Source: Acidovorax sp. KKS102 | Lineage (GTDB): Bacteria; Pseudomonadota; Gammaproteobacteria; Burkholderiales; Burkholderiaceae_C | Assembly (NCBI RefSeq): GCF_000302535.1 | Contig: NC_018708.1 | Location: 1,240,001-1,304,000 of the forward strand | DNA: 64,000 nucleotides | Direction of reading: 5' to 3' | In this document: positions 42,313-50,763 of the stretch, one piece after another | Position numbering within the stretch: the first letter of the stretch is position 1 | Layout: each line of letters opens with the position of its first letter | Program-made: the position numbers and the translations under genes | The notes under the pieces: generated by a model | What the model saw: the letters and a program-made list of their open reading frames with translations, nothing else | The model's database searches: none | What the model was told of the DNA's origin: nothing

Positions 42313-42819
42313 TCACTTGGATGGCATGACCGCTTGGCGGTCCACCATCATTTGCATCATCTGTTCCATCATGGCCATGCGGCGCTCCATTTGAGCGTGC
42401 ATGCCCATCATGCCGCCTCCCATGCCCGAGTTTCCAGAGGCTGCAGGTGCGGCAGGTTTGGCCTGCGCCCCTTGCTGCATCATCCCCATACCCATGCCAC
42501 CAGAATTACCAGCACCCATCATGGCCATGCCGGACTGCATGAGCTTCATGTGCTCGTCCATCAGAGCAGAACGTTCGGCGGGAGTCTTGGCCGCCTGCAT
42601 TTTTTTGTGCATTTCCTGCATCGCCTTCATCTGACGATCAAAGGCGTCCGGTGCTGGCGGGGTAGTAGCTGTCGGGGCAGACTGGGTGGCTACGCCACCG
42701 CTCTGCGCATCACCGGGGTGGTGGCCTGCGTGTTCGTCCGTAGGTTTTGGAGATTGCGCGATGGCACATCCCGCCACGAAAAGGGTTGTCAACAGCCCAG
42801 CGACGATATTCAGACGCAT
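42313..42819 (-). CDS. Met/His-rich lipoprotein, copper-binding candidate
   Basis: A 168-residue product with lipobox LFVAGC (Cys near residue 18), a His-bearing segment (DEHAGHHPGD), repeats of Met in helices (MKAMQEMHKKMQAAK) and Met/Gly clusters (GNSGGMGMGMMQQG, MGGGMMGMHAQMERR). The composition resembles copper-storage or copper-chaperone proteins with methionine-rich sites. It follows the Cys-tailed HMA gene on the same strand after 18 bp. Function is inference from composition. Confidence 0.7.
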   Translation of the reverse strand: MRLNIVAGLLTTLFVAGCAIAQSPKPTDEHAGHHPGDAQSGGVATQSAPTATTPPAPDAFDRQMKAMQEMHKKMQAAKTPAERSALMDEHMKLMQSGMAMMGAGNSGGMGMGMMQQGAQAKPAAPAASGNSGMGGGMMGMHAQMERRMAMMEQMMQMMVDRQAVMPSK

Positions 42820-42837
42820 GATGGTCTCCTTGTAGGT

Positions 42838-43161
42838 TCAATTGCAGCATGACGACGTACGGTTCGCAGCGCCTTGATTCACATCAACAGAGGTTGTGGA
42901 CCGAGACGCACAGCAGCAGCCACCGGTTGTTCGGCCCGATGAAGTCCCCACCACGGCGTCTGCTTTGTATCCGGCACGCTCAATTGCGGAGCGAACAAGC
43001 TCCACAGTGTCGTCTTCGGCTTGCCCAGGAACGCGGACCTGCCGCGCGGCCACATCGATTTCTACTTCGACACCCGCCGGCATTGGGGCCTGAGCTATTG
43101 CTCGACGAATGCGCTGGGCGCAACCACCGCACGTCATGTCAGGAACATTGAAACGGACCAT
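42838..43161 (-). CDS. HMA-domain protein with Cys-rich C-terminal tail
   Basis: A 107-residue protein: one HMA domain (VPDMTCGGCAQRIRRAI near residues 5-20) and a tail with GGCCCASRS and a terminal TSSCCN. The start at 43161 (MVRFNVPD) is set at the HMA fold; the in-frame ATG at 43185 is an alternative. It resembles CopZ-type copper chaperones, but the tail with seven cysteines is unusual. Copper or another thiophilic metal is probable. Confidence 0.75.
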   Translation of the reverse strand: MVRFNVPDMTCGGCAQRIRRAIAQAPMPAGVEVEIDVAARQVRVPGQAEDDTVELVRSAIERAGYKADAVVGTSSGRTTGGCCCASRSTTSVDVNQGAANRTSSCCN

Positions 43162-43517
43162 GTGAGCCTCCTTCAGTTGATTCATGTTTTGACTATGAAC
43201 CTTGTCACGACGAGAAGGTCAAGCCCATTCGCAAAAATCAACCGGGCGTCAAGATCGAGAGCGGCAGTCGCCAAGGCATGTAAGGCTATGCCGATGCGAT
43301 CATGCTTGGCGAGTTGCATGCTAAGAGGCTCTTAACGTTTTATCGAGCCGCCTATGGACCTCGCGGACCTGCTTAAGCTGGCTTGAAAGCGCAAGCCATG
43401 TGAGGAGCTAATAGATTGGTGTTCTCTATCTCCATCCAAAAATATGGCCCACTACTCCGAACGACCGATGAGAGATCGTCAGCGGACTTCCATAGCGGCA
43501 GGACGAGCGACGGCAAC
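43162..43517. other. Intergenic region left of RIT copy 1
   Basis: Promoter region of the HMA gene and host flank of RIT copy 1. No gene recognised. Adjacent to the palindrome the flank reads CGGCAAC, part of the shared outer sequence GGTTGC (reverse) also found outside the other palindromic ends. Confidence 0.4.
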
Positions 43518-43549
43518 CGCTGCTTATGGAGAGCTCTCCATAAGCAGCG
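43518..43549. repeat. 32-bp perfect palindrome at left (RitC) end of RIT copy 1
   Basis: CGCTGC-TTATGGAGAG and its exact complement meet at the centre GAGCTC. It includes the 6-bp GCAGCG (43544-43549) adjoining the RIT terminal repeat. The arm TTATGGAGAGC is related to the RIT terminal arm TTATGCACAGC. Confidence 0.95.
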
Positions 43550-43644
43550 TTATGCACAGCACGCAGTTATGCACAGTTGGTCCGGCAGCGCGGCGTCGCC
43601 GCCCTCGCAAGAGGGCTGCGGTCGCGTCTTTGAACTTCACGTAA

Positions 43645-44664
43645 TCACAAGGTCTTGAGGAACTTCAACAGATCGTCTTCTGCCCGGAACCGCTGTGGGA
43701 CCACATTGGGATCCTGAAGCCTGGCCAGTGCCTTTTCCTTCATGGCGAGATCGGCCTCTATGTACTGATGCGTTGTCGCCGGACTCTCGTGTCCGAGCCA
43801 CAGAGCGATCACGCTGATTTCCACGCCCGACTGCAGAAGGTGCATAGCGGTCGAGTGACGCAGGCAGTGTGGAGAGATCGTTCTCCCGGCCAGGCTCGGC
43901 GTCGTGAGCGCGGCTTTCTTGACGGCCAATGCCAGGCGCTGCGTCACGTTGGACCGCGTCATCGCCTGTCCGCCACGGTTGGGCAGCAGCGCCGACGTGG
44001 GAGTCAGGTCCGGGTTGAACTTCAGCCAGGCGCGGATCACCTTGACCGTCGATCGCCAGAGCGGCACCGACCGCTGCTTGCGTCCCTTGCCATGCAGATG
44101 CACGCAGGCGGCGGGTGCCAGCACGACGTCGCCCACTTTTACGCCGATTGCCTCCGACACGCGGGCACCGGTGTTGTACAGCAGGGCCAGCAGCAGCTTG
44201 TCTCGCTGGCCCATCCAATCCGCTCCTGGCGCGCCGATCACGGCCAGCATCTCCTCGCGTGTCAGGAACTCGAACATCGGCCGCTCGAAGCGCTTCATCG
44301 GCACGCCGAGCGCCTGCTCGACGACCTGAAGTGCCGTCACGTCTCGCCGGGCCGCGAACTTCAGGAACGAGCGCAGCGCGGCCAGTCGCGCATTGCGGCT
44401 GCGAACGGTGTTGTGCCGATCGCGTTCGAGATGATCGAGGAAGTCCAGGATCAGCGCGGGCGTCAGGTCGGCGAGCGACAGCGTCGTGGGCGTCTTGTGC
44501 AGTTGCGCCTGGGCGAAGTCCAGGAACAGCACGAACGCGTCCCGATAGGCCGCAACGGTCTGCGGGCTCAACGCGCGCTGCTGCGTCAGGTGCTCGGCGA
44601 AGAAGGACTGGACCAGCGTCGCGAAGCTCGGCGGAGCGGGCTTGCGGTGTTCAGAACTACTCAT
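43645..44664 (-). CDS. ritC: RIT tyrosine recombinase, third gene (copy 1)
   Basis: A 339-residue tyrosine recombinase: N-terminal SAM-like core-binding domain (ERDRHNTVRSRNARLAAL) and catalytic domain with Arg in NTGARVSEAIG, HxxR in PHCLRHSTAMHLL, His in LGHESPATTHQYI with the catalytic Tyr in HQYIEA. Start overlaps the ritB end by eight bases. Third gene of the trio. Identical protein in copies 2 and 3. Confidence 0.95.
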   Translation of the reverse strand: MSSSEHRKPAPPSFATLVQSFFAEHLTQQRALSPQTVAAYRDAFVLFLDFAQAQLHKTPTTLSLADLTPALILDFLDHLERDRHNTVRSRNARLAALRSFLKFAARRDVTALQVVEQALGVPMKRFERPMFEFLTREEMLAVIGAPGADWMGQRDKLLLALLYNTGARVSEAIGVKVGDVVLAPAACVHLHGKGRKQRSVPLWRSTVKVIRAWLKFNPDLTPTSALLPNRGGQAMTRSNVTQRLALAVKKAALTTPSLAGRTISPHCLRHSTAMHLLQSGVEISVIALWLGHESPATTHQYIEADLAMKEKALARLQDPNVVPQRFRAEDDLLKFLKTL

Positions 44665-45658
44665 CGTCGTTCTCCGCGACGTCGGCGAAGCGTTCGAATC
44701 GAGCGCCGGCCAACGCCATCAACTCCGGCACGCCGCTCAGGTACCAGTACGTGCTGGAGATATTGATGTGGCCCATGTACGTGGACAGGGCCAGCATTCG
44801 TTGGTCAAGGTTCGCTCCCTGCTGGTGCCACAGGATCATCCGTCTCACGGCGAAGCTATGGCGCAGGTCATGCACCCGCGGTCGGCCATGGCCGCCGCGA
44901 TCGATCCAACCCAATTGCTCGCGCAGCTGACAGAACACTCGATGCACCTGCCGATCTCCCAGCGGTTCACCCCGGTGCACGCCACGCGAGCCCACGAAGA
45001 ATGTCATCTGCGGCTTCGCAGGCACGTACTGGCGGCGCAAGGCCCGGTAGGCTGCCATCGGACCGATCACGCTGGGGTGCAGCGGCACCATGCGGGACTT
45101 GCCAAACTTGGTCTGCTGTATGGTCAGGATGCCGCCGTCCAGATCTGCATCCGAGTCGGCCAGGTTGATCGCTTCAGAGACCCGAAGCCCGGCCGATGCG
45201 ATCAGACCGAACAGCGTTGCATAGGTGGTGGCACGAAGGCCATCCGAGGGGCCGAGTCGGCGGGCAGCGACGATCAATGCCGCGATCTCGGCTTCGCTGT
45301 AGATGTGAGGCGCCACGCGGCGCGGGATCGGACCGAAGCTGGAATCGTCAGGAACTTCGACAGTCGGATCGAACTGCTGGAGCCAGCGCATGAAGGGGCG
45401 CAGCGTTGCCAGTCGGCGCGCTGCCGTGTCGACATTGGCCCGGCCGCCCACGAGATACCGAGGCTGTACCTGGTGCGCCCACTGGACCATCACGTCTACC
45501 GTCAACGCGATGTCGCGTCCCTCTCCGACCATGAAGCGAGTGAAGCTGCGCACAGCGAGATCAGAGGAGCACGGCTTGAACCCGAGGCGCAGGCGTTCAG
45601 TCAGGTATTGCTCCACCTTGGCGGTGAGGTCGATGTTCGCCGATGCTGCGGCGCTCAT
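44657..45658 (-). CDS. ritB: RIT tyrosine recombinase, second gene (copy 1)
   Basis: A 333-residue tyrosine recombinase with Arg in SAGLRVSEAINL, HDLRHSFAVRR, and MGHINISSTYWYL with catalytic Tyr. The start ATG at 45658 overlaps the ritA stop by four bases (ATGA), so the long upstream in-frame extension (to 46237) is an artefact. Second gene of the trio. Confidence 0.95.
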   Translation of the reverse strand: MSAAASANIDLTAKVEQYLTERLRLGFKPCSSDLAVRSFTRFMVGEGRDIALTVDVMVQWAHQVQPRYLVGGRANVDTAARRLATLRPFMRWLQQFDPTVEVPDDSSFGPIPRRVAPHIYSEAEIAALIVAARRLGPSDGLRATTYATLFGLIASAGLRVSEAINLADSDADLDGGILTIQQTKFGKSRMVPLHPSVIGPMAAYRALRRQYVPAKPQMTFFVGSRGVHRGEPLGDRQVHRVFCQLREQLGWIDRGGHGRPRVHDLRHSFAVRRMILWHQQGANLDQRMLALSTYMGHINISSTYWYLSGVPELMALAGARFERFADVAENDDE

Positions 45659-46905
45659 GATGCACTCCCAGGCCAAGGCAGAGCGACCTCGGCAAGCAGT
45701 TGCAAGTCGAGCTTGGCGTAGATCAACGAGGTGTCCAGCGATCGATGCCGAAGCACATCGGCGACCTCCTTGATCGAACTGCCGCTGTTGACCAGGCGAC
45801 AGGCCAGCGTGTGACGCAACGAATGGCAACCGCGTGAGATGCCGGCACCTCGCAGGGCACGCCCGATTGCCTGGCTCACTGCATCGACGCCGATGGGCTT
45901 GTCGTGTGGCGCCAACCGACGGACGAACAGCGATGGCAGCGTGGTTGCGGGCCGCTCGTGTCTCATGTACTCCGCCAGAGCCTGCCCGGTGAGCACCGGC
46001 AGCGGTAGGACATCCTGGCGCTGGGACTTTGTTCGCTTCAAGGTCACCGTTCCGGCACGCCAATCGAAGTCGCCGATCTCCAGCTTGGCGATCTCGCCCA
46101 CGCGCAGTCCGAGATCCAAGGCCAGGCGCACCATGGCCAGCAGGCGCAGCGGAGCCCGCTTGGCCTCGGCGCAATGCGCTTCGAGGCGCTGGACCTCCTC
46201 GGTCGTCAGCGCGCGCGGCAACGATGCTTGGCTCCATCGCACCGGCGACGAGATAGCGCCGAGCAGGCTGTTCACTGCGTCACCGCAGGTCCCGCGGTAT
46301 CGGAAGTAGGCCCGCAGCGCAGCAGTGACCGCGCTGGAATGCGACCCGCTGCTGACCCGCGTGAGCTCGGTTGCGATGAAGCCGCGAACGTCTTCCGGCT
46401 GCAACTCGCCGATGGCGATGGCCTTGCCCGCGAACTTGCATTGCAGCAGACGACCTACGAGTACCAGCCGATCCTCGCGCGTGCCTATCGCCAGGCCGCG
46501 GGCGTCGCGCATGTGGACGTTGTAACGGTTCAGTTCTTCTGCAATGGGACCGCTGGGGCCTGGCAGTTCCACGATGACATGCTGTTCCCGCAACAAGGCG
46601 AGCAGGTGTCCGAGACTGGCGCTCAAGCCGCTGCGTGTACGCAGAGCCGCGGGATGGCAGTCGCAGCGCGGCAGATGCGAATCCAGAAACTGCTCGACGA
46701 GGGCTTCGTCGATCTGTTCGGCAGATACCTGGCACTTCGCCATCCAGTGGGCAAAGTGCGACCAGGCACGAAGGGCAGTCTCCGAGCTGCCTTCGGCGTA
46801 CCGGCCGCGCTCCAGCAATGCCTGGAACGCCCCGACGTATGAAGACAGCGGGCCATCGAGCAGCCATGCCCTGGCCATCGGGTGCATCGAAAGAATCAAG
46901 TCCAT
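45655..46905 (-). CDS. ritA: RIT tyrosine recombinase, first gene (copy 1)
   Basis: A 416-residue tyrosine recombinase with N-terminal domain, Arg in DLGLRVGEIAKL, CHSLRHTLACRL, LRHRSLDTSLIYAKLD with catalytic Tyr. ATG at 46905 follows GGAG (CTGGAGATCACC); a GTG or ATG further upstream (46932) is less likely. Likely promoter lies in the 150 bp between it and the RitA-side end. Identical protein in copy 2. Confidence 0.95.
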   Translation of the reverse strand: MDLILSMHPMARAWLLDGPLSSYVGAFQALLERGRYAEGSSETALRAWSHFAHWMAKCQVSAEQIDEALVEQFLDSHLPRCDCHPAALRTRSGLSASLGHLLALLREQHVIVELPGPSGPIAEELNRYNVHMRDARGLAIGTREDRLVLVGRLLQCKFAGKAIAIGELQPEDVRGFIATELTRVSSGSHSSAVTAALRAYFRYRGTCGDAVNSLLGAISSPVRWSQASLPRALTTEEVQRLEAHCAEAKRAPLRLLAMVRLALDLGLRVGEIAKLEIGDFDWRAGTVTLKRTKSQRQDVLPLPVLTGQALAEYMRHERPATTLPSLFVRRLAPHDKPIGVDAVSQAIGRALRGAGISRGCHSLRHTLACRLVNSGSSIKEVADVLRHRSLDTSLIYAKLDLQLLAEVALPWPGSAS

Positions 46906-47056
46906 GGTGATCTCCAGTTGTGAGATCACCATTCATGCGCCGACTGCGAACTTATGTCCAGTTCAACGGCACCGCCTCCTTGCGATCTACCAGGGCGATC
47001 ACAGCCTCTGGCGCGTTCAGACTGGCCAACTGTCCATAACTGCGTGCTGTGCATAA

Positions 47057-47088
47057 CGCTGCTTATGGAGAGCTCTCCATAAGCAGCG
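47057..47088. repeat. 32-bp perfect palindrome at right (RitA) end of RIT copy 1
   Basis: Same 32-bp palindrome as at 43518 and 61081, with CGCTGC (47057-47062) touching the RIT terminal repeat GCTGTGCATAA (47046-47056). Outside it the sequence continues GTTGCTGCCG. Confidence 0.95.
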
Positions 47089-47216
47089 GTTGCTGCCGTT
47101 CGAGTTTTCAACGTGCATGCCCTTGGCGTGCCGGATTGCGATCACTCCTATTCATGCATCGTGGTAAGGCGCAGAGACAGGTTTCAGGCGCGTAGTTGAC
47201 ATTGCTAGAGAGTTGA

Positions 47217-47429
47217 CAACAGCGTGCAGAGATCTGCAAGCTCGACGAGCAAGACTGCAGCAGCATCAAGCATGGTGCGATCAATCACCTGGGCGTGTCG
47301 CCAGCGTTGATGGCTTACCGCGAGCACAAGGCCATGCTGGGCAAGACTTAGGCCGGCGAGAAGTTCCCGGCGGTTGTGATGATGGGGGCTGGCTGGATGG
47401 TGGTCCCCGACATCAAACCAGGCAAGTGA
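47217..47429 (+). pseudogene. Unidentified protein remnant with in-frame amber
   Basis: A frame reads AEICKLDEQDCSSIKHGAIN.., ..SPALMAYREHKAMLGKT, then TAG (47349-47351), then AGEKFPAVVMMGAGWMVVPD.. to a TGA at 47427-47429, with no frame change. Upstream the frame is closed at 47210. The protein-like sequence ends at the RIT junction side, suggesting the C-terminus of a gene cut by the element or earlier events. I do not recognise the family. Confidence 0.4.
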
Positions 47430-47435
47430 TGGTGA

Positions 47436-47462
47436 GTGGCTGACCCGCCCTGGGTCAGCCAC
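47436..47462. terminator. Strong hairpin between the remnant and sorB
   Basis: GTGGCTGACCC (47436-47446) and GGGTCAGCCAC (47452-47462) form an 11-bp perfect stem with a 5-base loop, placed downstream of both the remnant (plus) and sorB (minus). No U-run follows on either strand, so efficient intrinsic termination is not assured. Confidence 0.55.
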
Positions 47463-47538
47463 TCAGTCGGGATCGCTGTTTGCAGGTGATCCCGTCCTTT
47501 TTGTCAGTTGGCGCAGCAGCGCTGTGGCCAACCAGCCA

Positions 47539-47886
47539 TCACTTTGATCCACCCGAAGCCTTGGCCACGTAGGCCGCCAGGGCGGCAATTTGCGCATCAC
47601 TGAGTTTGCCGTTGTAGGACGGCATCTGCCCAATCCCGTTGCGCAGCGCGGTGGCCACGCGCTTGGCATCGGGCTTGAGCTCGTCCAGGCTGGGGCCCAC
47701 GGCGCCTTCGGCTCCCGCGTCCTTGAGCGCATGGCACAGGGCGCAGGCAGGCACCGCGCCTTGGCCGAACAACACCTTGCCTTGTTGAAGTTGCGCGGCA
47801 TCGTCGGCGGCGTGCACGGGCAGCACTGTGAATGCCAACGACCACAGGGCAGCGACCAACGCGTGTTTTTGGATTGTGCGCTTCAT
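47539..47886 (-). CDS. sorB: SorB-like cytochrome c subunit of sulfite dehydrogenase
   Basis: A 115-residue periplasmic c-type cytochrome: signal peptide (LVAALWSLAFTVLPVHA), heme motif CALCH (residue about 48-52), and a distal Met in GQMPSYNGKLSD. ATG 47886 overlaps the sorA stop by four bases. Accepts electrons from SorA. Last gene of the minus operon. Confidence 0.88.
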   Translation of the reverse strand: MKRTIQKHALVAALWSLAFTVLPVHAADDAAQLQQGKVLFGQGAVPACALCHALKDAGAEGAVGPSLDELKPDAKRVATALRNGIGQMPSYNGKLSDAQIAALAAYVAKASGGSK

Positions 47887-49115
47887 GCCACGCTCACTTT
47901 CACGGCGTGGTCGGCCCAGCTGGTGTTGTTGTAGCCGCCCGCGTTTTCCATGCGTTGTTCGGGCTGCACGTTGCCTGCGGTGTCGGTGGCTCGGCTCGCC
48001 AGGGTGAACTGGCCCGCCGGCAGGCGTGCCGCAAAAACAAACTGCCGCCACGCAAAGCGGCCGAGGTCGGGCCCCACCATGCGCGCGAGCTGCCAGGTTT
48101 TTCCGCCGTCCAGAGAAACCTCGACCTTGGCCACCGCGTTCATGCCGCCAAACGCCACGCCATGGATCTGTGTGTCACCCGCTTTAAGCGGGGCGCCGTC
48201 CGTGCCGGGACCGTTGATCCACGACTTCACCGTCATTTCCTGCACCGATGGCTGCGACGGGTCGCCCTTCGCGCCGGGCGGTGAAATGCGGTAGCCGTGC
48301 GACATGATGCGTGCGTCGGTCTCCTGAGCGGTGAAGGCCAGGCGTTTGACGTACTTGATGTTGTTCACGCCCGTGTAACCCGGCACGATCAAGCGCAGTG
48401 GGCCGCCGTGGGCCAGCGAAATCGGCACACCGTTCATTTCCCAGGCCAGCAGGGCATCGGCGAGTGCGGCAGCAGGCACCGAGCGTTCCACGATCACGCT
48501 CTTGGGGTCCAGTCCATCGGGGAGTTTTTCGCCGCCTGTGCCGGTGAGGTAGGCCATGCCGGCCTCCACGCCGCCCAGGGCATCCACCACCCAGCGCACC
48601 GGCACACCGCTCCACACCACACAGCCTGCTGCGCCCACTTGCCAAGGCGTTCCACTGGGCTTGTTGGGGAAGTAGCCGCGTCCGTTGCCAGAGCATTGCA
48701 ACACCATCGCCGTGGTCTCGATGCCCATGCGCTTGAGGTCGCCCAGCGTGAGTTTGCGCGGGTTCTTCACCCCCTCGATGTTGATCTCCCAGGCATCGCG
48801 GTTGCCCAGGATCGAGACGTCGGGCGCGGGCAGGTTGTTGCGGATGTAGAGCTGCTCGGACGGCGTGATTACGCTGGTGCCGAACACACTGCGCTTGGTC
48901 TCAATGGTGGTGCTGCTGTGCACGATCAGGCTGGCCGGGTCCTTCCAGCCCACGTACGCTGGCAGAGGCTTGGCAGCACCGGCCACGGCGACGGGCGCGG
49001 TCTCACCAGCAGCGGCTGCGGTGCGGCCAAAGCTGGCCAGACCAACGGCAGCCAAAGCAGCGCCGCTGCCGGCCAGCAGGTGGCGCCGGGGGAGCGAGGT
49101 GGGTTGTTGGTTCAT
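47883..49115 (-). CDS. sorA: SorA-like sulfite dehydrogenase, molybdopterin subunit
   Basis: A 410-residue periplasmic enzyme oxidising sulfite to sulfate. A Tat signal is present (RRHLLAGSGAALAAVG), then the molybdopterin domain with Mo-ligand Cys in MVLQCSGNGRGYFP (near 140) and a dimerisation domain (VEVSLDGGKTWQLARM). Overlaps sorB, typical of sorAB. Preceded by an ECF sigma/anti-sigma pair, which may drive it. MsrP-type reductase is excluded by the domain set. Confidence 0.92.
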   Translation of the reverse strand: MNQQPTSLPRRHLLAGSGAALAAVGLASFGRTAAAAGETAPVAVAGAAKPLPAYVGWKDPASLIVHSSTTIETKRSVFGTSVITPSEQLYIRNNLPAPDVSILGNRDAWEINIEGVKNPRKLTLGDLKRMGIETTAMVLQCSGNGRGYFPNKPSGTPWQVGAAGCVVWSGVPVRWVVDALGGVEAGMAYLTGTGGEKLPDGLDPKSVIVERSVPAAALADALLAWEMNGVPISLAHGGPLRLIVPGYTGVNNIKYVKRLAFTAQETDARIMSHGYRISPPGAKGDPSQPSVQEMTVKSWINGPGTDGAPLKAGDTQIHGVAFGGMNAVAKVEVSLDGGKTWQLARMVGPDLGRFAWRQFVFAARLPAGQFTLASRATDTAGNVQPEQRMENAGGYNNTSWADHAVKVSVA

Positions 49116-49200
49116 TTCTGGGGTCTCCGGTGGTTGGGCGTCGTGCGCCGGTTGGGGTGAAAGGGGTGAGCGGTTGATTCGTTGACAGGGACGCGGTGCC

Positions 49201-49803
49201 TCAGCCTGGCCCGGACACGGGAGGTGCCTGCAGTGCCGTCTGCGCGACCGCCAGTGCCTTCTTTTTCTGGGCCACCAGCAACAAGGGCTTGCCCTCGCGC
49301 GAGCGGATCACCTTCCAGTGCACGTTGCTCCACCAGCCGCTGGCCTCGCGCAGGTCCACAGGCTGGTCAAAGGCATACACCGTCACCATGCCGCCCTTCT
49401 CGAAGAACGTGGTGAGGTGGTAAGCGAGGTGACCTTCGATATCGCATGGCCGCATGAGTTGGGGAAACCCGGGCACCACGTTGGCGTCCCGCATGCCCAG
49501 GTGCATGAGCAACTGGCGCTGCTCCATGAAACTGCCCCGCAAGCTGCGCTCGTGGTATTCGTGGTCGATCGCGTCGCGCACCATCGCTGGCGGTCGCACG
49601 GCTAGCACCCCGCCGCTGGTGCCACCGGCCAGCAAAAGCGCAGCCAGAAAACGCTGCAAGCCGCGTCGCGCCAGCAGCGGCTGCGGCTTTCGGTACAGGT
49701 GTGCCGGTGCGTCGCTGGCCTCGAAGGCGATCGCCAACTCGGCGCGCGCGCGCAAATCGAATTCGCTGTCGGGCAGGAAAGGCGCGTCGGTATCGGGGCT
49801 CAT
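49201..49803 (-). CDS. DUF3379-type anti-sigma factor
   Basis: A 200-residue protein with one hydrophobic helix (LAALLLAGGTSGGVLAV, near residues 52-68), an N-terminal cytoplasmic part typical of DUF3379 (LRARAELAIAFEASDAP) and a periplasmic part (LGMRDANVVPGFPQLM, GGMVTVYAFDQPV). The start overlaps the ECF sigma stop (ATGA), so it is most likely its membrane anti-sigma partner. It resembles the C-terminus of the second anti-sigma, which also has GPVAQFMY/ GVVNVFYWVD. Confidence 0.78.
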   Translation of the reverse strand: MSPDTDAPFLPDSEFDLRARAELAIAFEASDAPAHLYRKPQPLLARRGLQRFLAALLLAGGTSGGVLAVRPPAMVRDAIDHEYHERSLRGSFMEQRQLLMHLGMRDANVVPGFPQLMRPCDIEGHLAYHLTTFFEKGGMVTVYAFDQPVDLREASGWWSNVHWKVIRSREGKPLLLVAQKKKALAVAQTALQAPPVSGPG

Positions 49804-50333
49804 GTCTTGGTCCTGCGAAACGGGGTAACGTTGACATCGGCCTTGGGTGTCGCAGGTACCCCCATGGCCAGCTTCAAAGCGTCGCGCGCACGGGCTAGGC
49901 GCGACAACACCGTGCCGGGCGCGATCTCCAGCGCCTCGGCCATCTGGGCGGTGGGCATGTCGTCGAAATAAAACAGCACCAGCACCTCGCGGTGGATGGG
50001 CGCCAGGCGCGCGAGCGCCTTGACGACATCGAGTTTGTCGTCCAGCCCCGCGTCGGGCGCCGCTTGCTCGGGCTGCTCTTCATCGTCCAGCGACTGCATG
50101 CTGGGTGCGGCCTGGCGAAAGGCGGCGCGGCGCATGATCTGAAAGAGCCAAGCCCGTGCCAGCGCAGCGTCGCGCAGTTGCTCCCGGTGCTTCCAGGCGT
50201 TGGCAAAACAGTCTTGCACCACGTCTTCGGCAATGGCGCGCGAACCAGTGAGCGCCCACGCACTGCGCAGCAAAAAACGGTAGTGCTCACGCACCCATTG
50301 GTTATAGCGGGACTCGGCAGACTGGAACAGCAT
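49800..50333 (-). CDS. ECF-type RNA polymerase sigma factor (pair 1)
   Basis: A 177-residue sigma-70 family ECF factor: region 2 (HYRFLLRSAWALTGS..AEDVVQDCFANAWKH) and region 4 (LDVVKALARLAPIHREVLVLF, EALEIAPGTVLSRLARARDAL). ATG at 50333 is used in place of a TTG at 50342. Translationally coupled to the DUF3379 anti-sigma. Likely regulates sorAB and neighbours. Confidence 0.9.
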   Translation of the reverse strand: MLFQSAESRYNQWVREHYRFLLRSAWALTGSRAIAEDVVQDCFANAWKHREQLRDAALARAWLFQIMRRAAFRQAAPSMQSLDDEEQPEQAAPDAGLDDKLDVVKALARLAPIHREVLVLFYFDDMPTAQMAEALEIAPGTVLSRLARARDALKLAMGVPATPKADVNVTPFRRTKT

Positions 50334-50403
50334 GGTGATCAAGAGCGCTGCGTGGCTTGGTTCATTCCGTGGCGCTCATCGGTACTTTCCCTAGGGCTGT
50401 CGA

Positions 50404-50763
50404 TCAAGGCCCCCGCGTCCCACCCAGCGACGGAAATTCCGCTTCCGCACCTTTGGCTGTGCGCTGCTGCAGGGTGTGCAGTCGGCGTTGCATGCTCTGG
50501 ATCTCCACCGTCTGCCCGGCAATGATTTCCTCGGCCAACTGCCGGGTGACAGGATCGCGCCCATGCTGCAACACCAGCCGCGCCATGTCCACAGCGCCGG
50601 CGTGGTGCGGAATCATCATCGCCAGAAAGTCCTGGTCGGCCTGGCCTGCGTAGCCCGGGCTGTGCATGGCCTGCATCATGCGGGCCATCGATTCGTCCAT
50701 ATCCCGCTGGAATGCGCTGGTGTGCGCGGCGCTGGCGCCGTGGCTGGTGTGCGCGCCGCTCAT
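50404..50763 (-). CDS. DUF305-type protein
   Basis: A 119-residue protein of the DUF305 family (MDESMARMMQAMHSPGYAGQ, DQDFLAMMIPHHAGAVDMAR, with the conserved Met/His pairs, and EEIIAGQTVEIQSMQ). DUF305 proteins are usually exported and often appear with copper or oxidation genes; this one lacks a clear signal peptide from this start. Overlaps the beta-propeller stop (ATGA). Confidence 0.86.
   Translation of the reverse strand: MSGAHTSHGASAAHTSAFQRDMDESMARMMQAMHSPGYAGQADQDFLAMMIPHHAGAVDMARLVLQHGRDPVTRQLAEEIIAGQTVEIQSMQRRLHTLQQRTAKGAEAEFPSLGGTRGP

Larger units (their letters stand above)
43544..47062 (-). mobile_element. RIT (recombinase-in-trio) element, copy 1, minus orientation
   Basis: A 3.5-kb unit containing three overlapping tyrosine recombinase genes read right to left. 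Each end carries two direct 11-bp repeats with 17-bp period: GTTATGCACAG at 43549-43559 and 43566-43576, and the inverted CTGTGCATAAC at 47047-47057 with CTGTCCATAAC at 47030-47040. The core between GCAGCG and CGCTGC is the same length as copy 2 (3509 bp between 43549 and 47057). Palindromes flank both ends. The RIT class is known from Cupriavidus and others; activity is inferred from intact genes and near-identical copies. Confidence 0.93.

Noticed and set aside
43518..43549. 32-bp palindrome as a transcription terminator
   Set aside because: It recurs only at RIT junctions, has no U-run, and contains the crossover motif on both sides, so recombination fits better.
43768..44766. Long open frame of 332 residues opposite ritC (also at 59864 and 62995)
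   Set aside because: It is the reverse-strand shadow of ritC and ritB in GC-rich DNA, with low-complexity Arg/Gln composition and no domain.
45659..46237. Long in-frame upstream extension of ritB (and its mirror at 58393-58971)
   Set aside because: It is antisense-free shadow of ritA in another frame; the ATGA overlap with the ritA stop gives the natural start.
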